This document shows, piece after piece, positions 1-9,936 of a stretch of DNA of 64,000 nt (the first letter of the stretch is position 1; each line of letters opens with the position of its first letter). Under the pieces are notes generated by a model. That model made no database searches, was not told the DNA's origin, and saw only the letters and a program-made list of their open reading frames with translations. The position numbers were made by a program, and so were the translations under genes. This DNA comes from Daphnia carinata (Eukaryota; Arthropoda; Branchiopoda; Diplostraca; Daphniidae): positions 6,944,001 through 7,008,000 of the forward strand of contig NC_081335.1 in assembly GCF_022539665.2 (NCBI RefSeq). Reading direction: 5' to 3'.

Positions 1-316
1 CTTCCTTATGCAATTTTACCAGTACGATGTTGATGGATATAAACTGTGTGATGACTTTATTCATCCTGGACACCAAGTTTTATCGATGGGAAGTCATTTA
101 ATTTTTAATTGTATTTGTTACCACAACGAAAATTACAATGATCTGGAAGGTTTCACTGATTCTTATTTATCATGAGTGAAGGAATCCGCTAGGTCTGGCT
201 GGTCGTTCGATTTGAAATTAGCTCTTTATTTTCTTCGTGGGCTGACTTTAATTAAAAAGTAACCATTAGGGGTAATAATGCCCTTTGATTTCGCCAGTCA
301 GGGGAATTTTCTATTA

Positions 317-450
317 CACTCTCAGTTCCATTTTATTTTTTCTGCTTTTCCCTTTCCATACGTGATAGAACCAAAAAAGCAGAAAAATCGTAGAAATTTT
401 GGTTTCTTTTACCTAGCAGAGGAATAGGAGATGCCATACCATATGGTAAC
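317..450. repeat. Orphan CACTCTCAG transposon end
   Basis: The sequence starts with CACTCTCAGTTCC, the same first nine bases as the terminal inverted repeats of the two large CACTA-like elements at 2.6 and 48.8 kb. About 120 bp inside lies a palindromic TACCATATGGTA, resembling the CTACCAAATGGTAG subterminal palindromes of those elements. No matching right end was found nearby, so this is read as a solitary or decayed end of a related nonautonomous element. The rest of 1-1,150 shows no gene, only AT-rich sequence and a short G run near 811-819. Confidence 0.4.
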
Positions 451-1502
451 TAATGTATGTCTGCCATAAAGTAGGAATAATTAAACGGAAACCCACGTGT
501 TGATTACTGTGGTGCTTACCAGTAAACATTGCACTATTTGTTGACAAAAAACAAACTAAACAAGGGTTAAAGACATATTTCTTTCGACAAATTTTATTTC
601 CTCCATTAAATTTGTAACTTATATTTTGGTTTTACATCGTTGGTTCCAATTGTTTGTTTTTTAAATTTTATGTATTTAATTATTACTTATTTCTTGTATC
701 GCAGATTTTTTTGTTATTTTTAAATATTTGAACTAAACGTGAACGTAAAAAAGATAGAAATTGTTGTGTATAAGAAACATTTAATTAATAAGAATATAAT
801 GTAACCACAGGGGGGGGGATGAAAATAGTTGGCCCGTGGCAAGTTGGCAAATTTTGTTGTTCAGGAATACCAATGAAATTGCAGTTCTACAAACAATTTT
901 AGTTATGAACGTCATATTTCCGCATCGTTTCAACGAACAATCAGTTCAAATTTTCAATAATACGTGATTGAAAAATACAAGAAGTTTTCGGTTTAAAATC
1001 GTGCTGCCTAGTTTTTTGTAATTTTTGCAACTTGAGGCTTACAAAACAGTAAAAAATAAAAAATATAACTCAAATGAAACATTGTTTCTAAAAATATGCT
1101 AGGTTTTTTCTTGACATGCAATTTTGATTACATGAAAAGAAATTTTTTTAAAGACATCCTCATTTTCGCGTACGTTGGCTTGAAAAATTTCCCACGTCAA
1201 TAACGGCCACAGCATAGGTTCCTTCTGTGAGTTCCCAAAGTCTTAGCCAACTACCCACTTTGCAGCCGCTGAGGCAATAGTGCCAGTTAGATCGGCGGAG
1301 TCGCCATTTTTGAAAAATTAAAAGAAGTTTCCATTTTCCGCAAACGGCTTCCATTGATTCCACTTTTAATCGCAAGATACATTTGAACCGCTTTCAACCG
1401 CCAACAATACGTCAAATCGTCAACGTCTTTAACGGTGGGCGTCACATAGATGAAAATTTAGATACGAATAGTTATGTCCCCTATCGTGGACTAGAAAAAT
1501 TC

Positions 1503-1830
1503 CTAAGATTTTACACCGAACTTATAATACTTATTGTTCTCCGTTGTGCCGGCTTCAGCGTCGTAGATGGGTGTGACTAAACCGGCTTGCATTTCCAATG
1601 GGTAGACAGTTTGGATGCCGCAGGGTATTCTTTTACCCGATCGTAGTCGTAGTATAACCGCTCTCACTAAGCCGTCGTTTACCAGGGATCAATTCCGTAA
1701 CAATGGCTTTCGGCCATGAAACTCGCTGGATGTTTGGTTTATTCAGCAAAACAATTTCGCCAATACCTGGAGTTCTTGTCCCTTTGCCCTTGCGACAGTA
1801 AAATTGCTTAAGATCGAACAAGTACAAGTC
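1503..1830 (-). pseudogene. Relic of LTR-retrotransposon integrase C-terminus
   Basis: Read on the minus strand, the stretch encodes a segment with GIGEIVLLNK, then WPKA and VTELIPGK. After a one-base frameshift it continues with a basic segment ending in TVYPLE. This order (small beta-barrel 'G(D/E)IVL', 'ELIPG', then 'YPLE') is typical of the C-terminal tail of BEL/Pao-type integrases. The reading frame stops near 1,503. No catalytic core, reverse transcriptase or LTR is recognisable around it, so it is an isolated decayed fragment. The BEL rather than Gypsy assignment is an inference from motif style. Confidence 0.5.
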
Positions 1831-2054
1831 TTGCTATAGTCTCACCATGTCAAAACGTGTTCGCCTGTTTGCCTATTCCATTCGATAAACTCGCCACGGA
1901 TCATTTTTCTTGGAGTCGGGTGGCTATGATGTACCACCAGATTATCTTTCGGTCAGCAGCCTTTGCTCACATAACACTTCGCATCATTGCGCATCGCCAG
2001 ACCCATAAGTGAGGGGCAGTGAATTTCCGATAGCTTCATTTTCAACTAATATGG

Positions 2055-2165
2055 TATGAAACAGCGGCGACTGAATACTTATTTTTTAATACTTAAAAAA
2101 GGCCAGCGTACTAGATTTTATTACCGTACTTAATTGAAATAGCATACTTAAGTTTTAACTATACC
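2055..2165 (+). repeat. Short dispersed repeat, copy 1
   Basis: About 110 bp beginning near ACAGCGGCGACTGA and ending near AAGTTTTAACTATA match, with scattered differences, the stretch at 58,315-58,430. Both are in the same orientation. Neither overlaps a recognisable gene. The family is unknown. Confidence 0.5.
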
Positions 2166-2170
2166 TCCCC

Positions 2171-2193
2171 GCCTACTGAATAATTCAGTAGGC
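2171..2193. repeat. Perfect 10-bp hairpin
   Basis: GCCTACTGAA and TTCAGTAGGC form a perfect inverted repeat around a three-base TAA loop. It lies between the dispersed repeat and element A. No poly-T tract or gene end nearby supports a terminator role; its function is unknown. Confidence 0.4.
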
Positions 2194-2507
2194 CACTAAG
2201 CTACTTAATTTTCGGGTGGGGATACATTACAGAAATTGTACTTTTTTTCCTATGATCGTTTCGCTTGCTTTATCGGGGGACTTTTTCTAAAACGCCTAAA
2301 CATCCAGGCGATTATTCGTAGAACTCGCAGATAACTGCTTGCTCTTGATGCCAATGCAGCAAACCAATCCTGCGTACTGCTAACTACAAGACTTTGTATT
2401 CTTTTCTTGGATGTTGCCTCAATCTTCATCGATTGTATCTCTTCTGATGTCAGATTTTCTTGTTACGACCATTTCTTTTCGCCACGTTTCAACGAGGAAT
2501 CTTAAAT

Positions 2508-2598
2508 GTGTCTGCGAAATAAAAAAATTCTGGTTTTAGTTATATCAGCTTTAATCTATAAGAGCGGTTATGTGTCACCAAAATTGGCAATGATGATA
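2508..2598 (-). pseudogene. Fragment related to the 42.2-kb DUF4806-like intron/exon region
   Basis: The sequence from ATGTGTCTGCGAAAT to GGCAATGATGATA resembles 42,192-42,282, just downstream of an exon of the DUF4806-like gene in the Q element, in the same orientation. It directly abuts the left end of element A, so it is probably the remains of the sequence into which A inserted. Nothing in it is open. Confidence 0.35.
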
Positions 2599-2712
2599 CA
2601 CTCTCAGTTTTTGGTTTCTACTTTTTCGCTGCTTTTGGCTACCATTTGGTAGCGAAACGAAACATGCTACCAAATGGTAGTACTTGCTACCATTTGGTAG
2701 AAAAGTCGTCGT
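2599..2712. repeat. Element A left terminal/subterminal repeats
   Basis: After the terminal inverted repeat come three versions of a CTACCA(A/T)(A/T)TGGTAG palindrome within about 70 bp, around 2,640-2,700. Tight clusters of short palindromes next to the ends are characteristic of CACTA-type transposase-binding regions. The same cluster is present in copy B at 48,865-48,926. Confidence 0.6.
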
Positions 2713-3181
2713 TTTTTATATAGTAGAGAAAAAGTGGAGAAAAGTAGATCCTTTACCAATGCGTCTACCATTAAAAAATTCCGCATTGGTAGATCATACT
2801 ACCAGGGAACATACACTACCATATTCCTTCTATTTTTCTACTTTTCTCCAACTTTTTCTCCTACTATTTTACCACTTTTTTCAATTTTTAGTATACGCGC
2901 GAAAAAGGTTTGATTTGAAAAATAGTCTTTATTGCAAAATACAAAAAACAACAGAAATTTCCGGGTTGCTCTGGGAACCATGTAAAATAGAGAAACTTCT
3001 TGGTACTTAGAATACCAAACATATAGTTCAGAATTTACATAAATGCGCTTTGAAAGTTAGTTACATAAACATATCTAGATTAATTCAAAACATTTAACAT
3101 ATAGGGAAACATGCTTTTTCAGAAAACTGATCATATAACGAGATCCAGTGTAGGCTATTTCAATTTCTGTATGCCCACTTT

Positions 3182-4994
3182 CTATGCATTTAACTGTGTA
3201 AAAAAATCTGCGACTGAAGGACGAACTTTACCAGGGTGGACATTGAAAACGTAAGAATCAAAAAAATAATAAAATGTGCTTAGGAGTGTAGGGTATTTAT
3301 TACGAAACATATGAAACGACGCGAAGAGGTTCTTGAACGCCTTAATTGAGCTGGTACCGCTTGATATTAATTCCACTTCACAGACAATGCTAAAACAGAT
3401 TGGGTTTCTCAGCGAACCTACACAACACATAAAAGGTGACTCCTTGAGATGGGGTTTTTTCTCGATAATTGATAAAATGTCTTCATTAGCCTATATTTGA
3501 AAACAATAAATGAAATTATGAAGCAATAACAAAAATATTAGGTGGATACCTTGATGAAATAAACCACTCGTTCAGTGATTGAATCCTGGCTAACAACGCG
3601 AATCTTCTTTAAAGATGGAATAAGTCGCATTACTAGAACCAATAGTTTAAGGCATTCTAAATTAAATTTCATTAAATGTTTGGCCTTCATTGAAATTTAA
3701 AAAAAACATTACCATCTTCCGTGTCTGGAATGGGAACATTTGATCTCAAGGCATATTTTATTACCAATGGTCCTCGCGCCAAAATAAAAGTCTCCTCAAA
3801 GTGTCCTGCCTTCGGGAATGCCAGTAGGAAATCACGGAAAATCTAGGATGTTATGGATGTATTAAGAAGCGTATTAGAAAAGGCATAAATGCATAAGTCT
3901 ATGTATACCAAATTTTGGCAATCACGGAAGCGAGGATACTCCGCAAGTATTTGCGTAGTTGTCGATTGACCTACAGAAATTTGATGTTGTCTGTAGTTAT
4001 ATGTAGACGCCATATGCTCTTGAATTGTGTTTTCATTAGAACCCTGTTCAGGTAAATGTGTCTTCATCCATTCAATCTAAAAAAGAAAATCAGATAATTT
4101 TGAATGATGAATGAAATCTTGAATGTATTAACAAACCAATTACCTTGAATTTATCTTAATCTTCGTTGAAAGCGGGGTCTCTATCACCATTAAGCTCGTT
4201 GTCAGGCCTGCGATTGGACTTTGTCCTTTTAGCCGGACAGCAGCAGTCTTTGGTTTCCAGACTTTTTTTTTCCTTGACACTTCGGACTTCGACCGCATAG
4301 TTTTCAGACGAGTATCGATGAAACCGTTAGTTAATTTTGGATTAAAATAGTGAGTATAGTTCGTCAGGCTAGAACCGTCAGAACAAGGGACAGCCAAACA
4401 TGGAAAAGCTTTAACAATTGCCTTTGCAAGTTCTTCTTTGAGGCTGCTCGGTGGATATAAATCTTCTTTCCCAGAAAGCATGCACATATGGCTCACAAGT
4501 ATTCGTACCAACGTTTTCCGTTCATATACTTCTAAATACACTTCGTTGCGATCCATAAATGATTTAACAATTTTTCTACCTTCTGACGACTCCTTCAAAA
4601 TTGAAATAACTGGAAATGTATCCTGAAACCAAACAAGAAAAAAATTTATTACTTCTTATGCTTGCTAATAAATATGTTTGACTATGTATACACCAGACTT
4701 GCTGATAGGATCTGCATGTGCGTCGGTAATGCTTTCATTTACGTGAGTTACGTCGTCAATTCCTTGAAGTTCGATTACCGTGCCATTGGCACATAATTCA
4801 GGAATGATTTCATTGTTTCTCATTGAGGCAGAAGCATTTTCGGCGACAAGATTTTTCACAAGTTTTTGCAATTTGATTTTGTGCCCGAGGGACAAACTTA
4901 AGCCATCGATTTGTTTTTCAGTCAATGAAAGAAGGCATTCTCCATCAATATCTTCCCCTGAAAAAAAAAATATCATTAGAAAATCTAGAAACAA
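3182..4994 (-). pseudogene. SAM-domain / SAMD3-like transposon protein, copy A
   Basis: Three blocks on the minus strand make up this gene. Block one (4,994-4,665) contains a sterile-alpha-motif-like segment, with DIDGECLLSLTEKQIDGLSL followed by a helix containing KIKLQKLVKNL. Block two (4,598-4,140) has KTLVRILVSHM, then SSLKEELAKAIVKAFPCLA and a basic tail. This resembles the central region of animal 'SAMD3-like' proteins that are common in transposons. Block three (3,430-3,182) ends in HPGKVRPSVADFFTQLNA and resembles their C-terminal end. The blocks are separated by intron-sized, non-open sequence, so this is probably a spliced gene. It lies just downstream of the transposase on the same strand. 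Its role in transposition is unknown. Copy B lacks part of block two. Confidence 0.5.
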
Positions 4995-5676
4995 ACAGAG
5001 TTTTGGCTCCAGTTAGTACAATTAGTGCAGTGACAGTTTAAAATAACAAAATAGAGGAAGACGAAAAAATTTTGCAATTCTTTGTTTTTAAATTTAATTG
5101 AACTAAAGCAAAATTCAAACCCAGTGCCTTGGTGAAATAAAATTTGTTGCATCGCATTTTTTGAAATTTTGGAGTATCCATAGTGGCTCGCAATCAGGCA
5201 GGGTTTCAAATTCTACTATAGCAAGGCCTTCAAGATGTGATAATTTTTCAACTCTAAATGAATGGAAATGATCGTCAAAATAGACTGTTTTGCATGGTAT
5301 TACAGCAAAATATAATACGCTGTTTTTGACGGCCATTTTATGGACAATACCAAATTCAGGATACCCGTTGTCAGTTTTGTAACTAGGGTGAAGCAAAATA
5401 ACGGACCCTGTGCGATACTCCCTCCCTTTAGATTTAACCCATTTGGGAACTTTAAAATCGCATGAAATTTTTCAGGGTTTAAGTTTAGAAAAACTACTTT
5501 TGCTCCACTACTTTTATCACAAGGACCCAAAACAAAGTCCTCAGAATGAAAAATGTTACTATTCAAAATTGCAGCACAAGACACGGTCTGGGGATGGTCG
5601 GCAACGCTTTTTAGAATAATGTTGACAAAATTGCAATTAGGGTAAAAGCGCGAATTGGGACACAGTCCGGGTTCCT

Positions 5677-6098
5677 GCTAATTTGGGACCAAAAACATAC
5701 ATTTCGTCGCTTCACGAATGGTTTACTGATAGGGGTTCTATTGGGACATCTTAGAGGTGAATTATAAACTAAAAGGGGGGTTACGCAATTTATCAAAAGG
5801 GCAAAATTTAAAACATAACAATATCCGAGAAAACGGTAATTGAAATTTATGCGTTTTGCTTGCGGTCGAAAAACCTAAACAGCGTACGATTTGTTAGCTG
5901 ACATCTGGACGGCACAGGAAATTTGTAAGATAAAATTGAAGAAACCCATTAAATAATTATATCAAACAGCAGAGCAAGTTAAGTTCTACAGATTAAGTAC
6001 AAGTCTGTCCCATCAAATGCTAGTATTATTCCAATATTACAAACAGAAAAAACCTCCATTCTTGCTAATTTGGGACAGCCGACGCTAATTTAGGACAC
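5677..6098 (+). repeat. Left-arm GCTAATTTGGGACA motif cluster
   Basis: The motif occurs at 5,677-5,689, 6,064-6,077 and, with one change, 6,084-6,097. A further degenerate copy lies at 6,607-6,620. Its core TTGGGACA is also the inner end of the terminal inverted repeat (5,655-5,662), which suggests binding sites for the same transposase. Right-arm copies are in reverse orientation. Confidence 0.55.
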
Positions 6099-6669
6099 AG
6101 ATATTTTCGAAAAAAACAAAAAAACCCTTTTTTCAATATTTTTACATCAATCGACGCAGAATCCAAAAATAAATCGATTGATGTAGGATATTTATCCGTT
6201 TTTTGCATCATTTTCATAGAAATAACGCAAAAATACTTTAGGGACTTAGAATCTAGTCTGGGTTCATCCACGCAACTTTAAAAAAAAATTAATTTACATC
6301 CCTCCACTTTTTTTTCGTAACTTCAAAGCCAATAAACTTTTTATATTTTTAAAGGTAATTTCGTATTTTTTATTTCATTTTACCAGTTACTAAACGAGAA
6401 ATTTTTCGGAAACTGTTGTCCCTTATTGGGACACAAGTTTATTTGTAGTTTTTTTCAGAAATTTCAGTGGTTTTTCACGCTTTACATGTTCCTTTTACTT
6501 GTCGTAGAAGACATTTGTTAATAAGTCATTGGTTTTAAGTAAAAATAAAGAAAAACGGTTTTGTTGTTCTCGACATAGCCCCATTTGATTGTGCTTTAAC
6601 GAATGCGCTAATTCTGGACACTGTTTTCGAAGGGCATGGGCTGGCGGTCATTTTCATATTTTATGTTAC

Positions 6670-6736
6670 GAGTTGGCACAGTGGATGAATGCCTGGATGG
6701 TGAGACGGAGGTCTGAGGTTCAATTCTCAGCAGCTC
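6670..6736 (+). pseudogene. tRNA-like module 1 (Pol III A and B boxes)
   Basis: GAGTTG at the start and CAGCTC at the end can pair like an acceptor stem (one wobble). Inside are an A-box-like TGGCACAGTGGATGAATGC and a B-box-like GGTTCAATTCTC at about the correct spacing. The anticodon arm is poorly formed. This looks like a degenerate tRNA gene or tRNA-derived sequence, not a functional tRNA. Confidence 0.5.
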
Positions 6737-6894
6737 ATATATAATCTTGTGTTTAATTAATACATTCGATGTATTAGGTACGATAGACGATGTCTGCCTA
6801 TCATGTCTAATAAAATCCCGAATAAGTAACATTTTTGTCGGCATTTTGGGGTAACATTTAAATAGTATTTAAAAAAAGAAATTTTGTTACCAGA

Positions 6895-6968
6895 AGTTTG
6901 GTAGCTCAGAGGTAAAGCATTAGCCTCATGATAGTAAGGACTGCAGTTCAATCCCAGATAGAAGTTAA
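6895..6968 (+). pseudogene. tRNA-like module 2 (Met-CAT-like)
   Basis: The A box TAGCTCAGAGGTAAAGC, anticodon-loop-like CTCATGA and B box AGTTCAATCCC appear in tRNA order and spacing. The CTCATGA loop resembles elongator tRNA-Met. The acceptor stem is weak. It is about 225 bp downstream of module 1 in the same orientation. Confidence 0.5.
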
Positions 6969-7287
6969 ACTAAATAGTTACTTTACAAAACTCTAGGAAA
7001 CTACCATACAGCAGTAAACATATAGTGACGAAGTAAAAAATCTTCAATGAGTTTTCTTTTTTCTGCAGTTTCTCTTACAAACTGCGATTCAAAAATATCG
7101 CATGAAATGTGAAAAAATCAAGAATGATGTAAAACAACAACAGCCATGTAGGGAAAATTTATATGAATCTATTAATCGCAATATTTGTTGATATTGCGTT
7201 AGTTGAAGATGTCTTTAGTGATTTCAAAATATCTCACAAATAGGGAAAAATTGCAAATCGAGTTAACTGAACTTTACATGTTGTGAA

Positions 7288-7352
7288 CTGTCGGTATAGA
7301 ACCATACCATTTGGTGTTAGCAATCCAACGTCTTACCATTAGGCCATGGTTA
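7288..7352 (-). pseudogene. tRNA-like module 3 (Ser-GCT-like)
   Basis: On the minus strand an A box GGCCTAATGGTAAGACG is followed by GTTGGATTGCTAACACC and a B-box-like GGTTCTATACC. The arrangement resembles tRNA-Ser(GCT), including the GTTGGA..TGCTAA anticodon arm. It lacks a proper variable arm and a clear acceptor stem. Confidence 0.5.
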
Positions 7353-7710
7353 ATAAAAAATATTTGAATCACAAAATATGTCACGTAGTATGTAGTCTGC
7401 TGTCCCAAATTAGTGTCATGGGAGCTTATGTAAAAAACATAAGAATTGCGATCACTGATTAGATAAATATTGTGACATGATTTTCACAAAATATTCAACA
7501 GCCATGCAGAGAAAACTTAAACAAATCAATTGGCACCAACATTGTTGATATATCTTTAGTTTAAGGTGTTCTTAATGATTTCAAAAATATCTCAGCAAAT
7601 AGGAAAATTTCAAAAATGAGAATAAGGAAAATTAAATGTGATACCTTTACTTTTAAAATATCTCACAAAAAAGGGAAAAATGAGGAAAATGAAACTTAAA
7701 AATAGTTTGT

Positions 7711-7773
7711 GTACAGTATAGAACCATTATCCTTGAGGGTAGCAATCGAACGCCTTACGACTATGCCATGGTT
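7711..7773 (-). pseudogene. tRNA-like module 4
   Basis: On the minus strand the A box TGGCATAGTCGTAAGGCG, then TTCGATTGCTACC, then the B-box-like GGTTCTATACT lie in tRNA order. The anticodon region again reads TTGCTA, as in module 3. The paralogous positions in the next repeat units carry modules 5-7. Confidence 0.5.
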
Positions 7774-8069
7774 AACAAAATATAGTTAAAAAGCATAACA
7801 TGTCGTTTTGTTTGTAGTCTGCTGTCCCAAATTAGCGTCATGGGGCCTTATGTGAAAAACATAAAAATTGCAAATACCGATTATATGCATATATTCACAT
7901 GATTTTCATAAAATATTCAACAGCCATGTAGAGAAAACTTAAACGTATCTATTGTTCCTAATATTATTGATATTGTAGTAGGTTGAGGTATTTTTAATGA
8001 TTTCAAAATATCTCACAAAAAAGGGAAAAATGAGGAAATGAGGAAAACGAAACTTCCAAATAGTGCGTT

Positions 8070-8132
8070 GACAGTATAGAACCACTAACCTTTACGGTGG
8101 CAATCGAACGTCTTACGACTCTGCCATGGTTC
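8070..8132 (-). pseudogene. tRNA-like module 5
   Basis: The minus-strand A box TGGCAGAGTCGTAAGACG and B box GGTTCTATACT are separated as in a tRNA gene. The module sits about 50 bp from the reversed GCTAATTTGGGACA motif, as in the other units. Confidence 0.5.
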
Positions 8133-8427
8133 ACAGAAAATAACTAAAATGCATAACATGTGTTTTTTTATGTAGTCTGCTGTCCCAAATTAGCGTCACG
8201 GGAGCTTACGTAAAAAATATAAGAATTACAATCACCCATTATATAAATATTTTCATATGATTTTCATAAAATATTTAACAGCCATGTAGAGGAAACTTAA
8301 ACGAATCTATTTATACCAGTATTGATGATATTGCTTTAGTTTAAGATGTTCTTATTGATTTTAAAATATCTCATCAAATACGAAAAAATTTAAAAATTAA
8401 GGAAATACAAGTAGTTGTGTAGTTTCC

Positions 8428-8491
8428 ATACGGTACAGAACCATTAGCCTTTTGGTTGACAACTCAACATCTTACGATTATGCCATAGTGA
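8428..8491 (-). pseudogene. tRNA-like module 6
   Basis: The minus-strand A box TGGCATAATCGTAAGATG and B box GGTTCTGTACC lie in the same relative position of the repeat unit. The anticodon arm has diverged (GTTGAGTTGTCAAC). Confidence 0.45.
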
Positions 8492-8786
8492 GTGTAAAAC
8501 TATTGAAAAGCAAAACATGTCCACTTGTATGTAGTCTGCTGTCCCAAATTAGCGTCACGGGGGCTTATGTAAAAAATATAAGAATTTAAATCATTGGTTA
8601 GATGAATATTGTCATATGATTTTCATAAAATATTTAACAGCCCTATGAAGAACATTTAAACTAATCTATTAATACCAAGATTTGTTGATATTGCGTTTGT
8701 TTAAAGTGTCTTTGGCGATTGTATAAAATCTCACAAAAGAAGATTAAAAATTACAAGTAATAGATAAATATTTGCACATGAGCCTC

Positions 8787-8850
8787 AATTGGTATTGAAC
8801 CACCAACCTTCGAGTTGGTGTTCCAACACCGTACGACTATGCCACTGTCC
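8787..8850 (-). pseudogene. tRNA-like module 7
   Basis: The minus-strand A box TGGCATAGTCGTACGGTG is followed by GTTGGAACACCAAC, which is self-complementary, and B box GGTTCAATACC. This B box is closer to the GGTTCRANYCC consensus than those of modules 3-6. Confidence 0.5.
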
Positions 8851-9164
8851 TTTGATAATAGCAACACAACCTACCAACGTTATTTAGTTTATAGTCTGAT
8901 GTCCCAAATTAGTGCCATGGGAGCTTATGTAAAAAATATGAAAATTGCCATCACAGGTTAGATGAATATTGTAAGCTGGATAAGGTGACGAAGTTTCTGA
9001 TTTATAACCGGAATTTAGGCGAACCCAGGGAAGTAATAGTAATTGGAAAAATGTTAGCTTTGGATGATTAAAATGAATTAACAATCTCTCTTGAATAAAA
9101 AAAAAATCGTATGGTTAAAAAAAGTGAGCTGAAATGTATAAGCAATGAAATACAAGCAGCCACT

Positions 9165-9228
9165 ATGTAGGGTTGAACCACCGATTTCCAAACTTGCACG
9201 CCAAATCCTTATGACTGTGCTATGAGCG
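9165..9228 (-). pseudogene. tRNA-like module 8
   Basis: The minus-strand A box TAGCACAGTCATAAGGAT and B box GGTTCAACCCT are in tRNA order. It is the outermost module on the right and the most diverged in sequence between the boxes. Confidence 0.45.
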
Positions 9229-9808
9229 TTTTGTAATTCTTGGTATACAACTTATACAAATCAATATAGTCTGCTGTCCAGATTTAGCGTCATGGGAGCT
9301 TATGGGAAAATAAACTAAAATCAGTCAGCAATTAAATAAATAGTATATGTCTACGTTAGTAACAAATCTAAACGCAGTGTTACGAAACAGTCGACGAACA
9401 TTCTTACGGCGATATTTGGTAGGATAGGGCAAGTTAAAAACAATTTTTTTGGTTTAAAATTTCGGACATTTCGGCATGTTTACGGGAAGTGCTTATGCTT
9501 TATTCTCGAAAATTTCAATCACATTTATTTTTTCGTTTTTACCGCGGAACCTATAACCTATTGGCTACTTAAAGAGCGAAGTGTTTAATACAATTTTAAA
9601 AATCTATATTTTATGTTTTTGGGGTGAATTTCAATCGTAAGTTACCAGGCCTGAAAAATGAAGTCTCGTTTTGACAGCTCATTGTTTTGGTTGTTGAAAA
9701 CATAAATTTCGCAATATTTTTCTATTGCACCCCCTTCGGTGTCTTAAGCTATTCGATTCAGAATTAAAAACTGAATCGAATGAATAAATTAGTTTTTAAA
9801 AATAAGAC

Positions 9809-9936
9809 TGTCCAGAATTAGTAGAAATGTCCAATGAATTAGGGTTTTTGTCCGAAATTAGCAGATCGGCTTTACACGCATTCCCCCATAAGAAAGGCTG
9901 TTAGCCCAAACGCTGTCCCAATTCGCTCTTTTACCC
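9809..9936 (-). repeat. Right-end inverted motif cluster and terminal repeat
   Basis: Reversed forms of the GCTAATTTGGGACA motif occur at about 9,809 (TGTCCAGAATTAG), 9,829 (TGTCCAATGAATTAG) and 9,849 (TGTCCGAAATTAGC). The terminal repeat TGTCCCAATTCGC...TTTTACCC follows at 9,914-9,936. This mirrors the left end. Confidence 0.55.

Larger units (their letters stand above)
7401..9290 (-). repeat. ~360-bp tandem repeat array
   Basis: The word TGTCCCAAATTAG or a close variant, preceded by TAGTCTGC, recurs at 7,401, 7,823, 8,181, 8,540, 8,900 and 9,275. The spacings are 422, 358, 359, 360 and 375 bp. Each unit also shares an 'ACAGCCATGTAGAGAAAACTT'-like segment, an 'AAATATCTCACAAA'-like segment and one tRNA-like module on the minus strand. 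Units have diverged by substitutions and small indels. No open reading frame is conserved between units, so this is a noncoding satellite inside a transposon. Confidence 0.75.
5640..9936. mobile_element. TA-flanked 4.3-kb nonautonomous element with tRNA-like array
   Basis: Terminal inverted repeats of 23 bp with one mismatch start GGGTAAAAG(C/A)GCGAAT and end in TTGGGACA. They lie at 5,640-5,662 and 9,914-9,936, flanked by TA on both sides. Copy B at about 51,325 has the uninterrupted site (CAATTATAATGCG), so the insertion and its TA duplication are directly visible. No transposase-like protein is recognisable inside. The interior contains copies of a GCTAATTTGGGACA-like motif, running forward in the left part and reversed in the right part. 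It also holds a tandem array of ~360-bp units and at least eight tRNA-like modules. TA duplication is shared by Tc1/mariner/pogo and some other families; the superfamily is not determined. Confidence 0.8.

Noticed and set aside
811-819. Run of nine G
   Set aside because: A simple homopolymer without neighbouring G-runs that would suggest a G-quadruplex cluster.
6608-6844. Short minus-strand ORFs in the tRNA-like element (also 8,884-9,084)
   Set aside because: None is conserved between the ~360-bp units and none resembles a protein family.
7401-9290. Possible CRISPR-like array
   Set aside because: Repeat units are ~360 bp, diverged and eukaryotic in context, and the conserved words are not separated by uniform short spacers.
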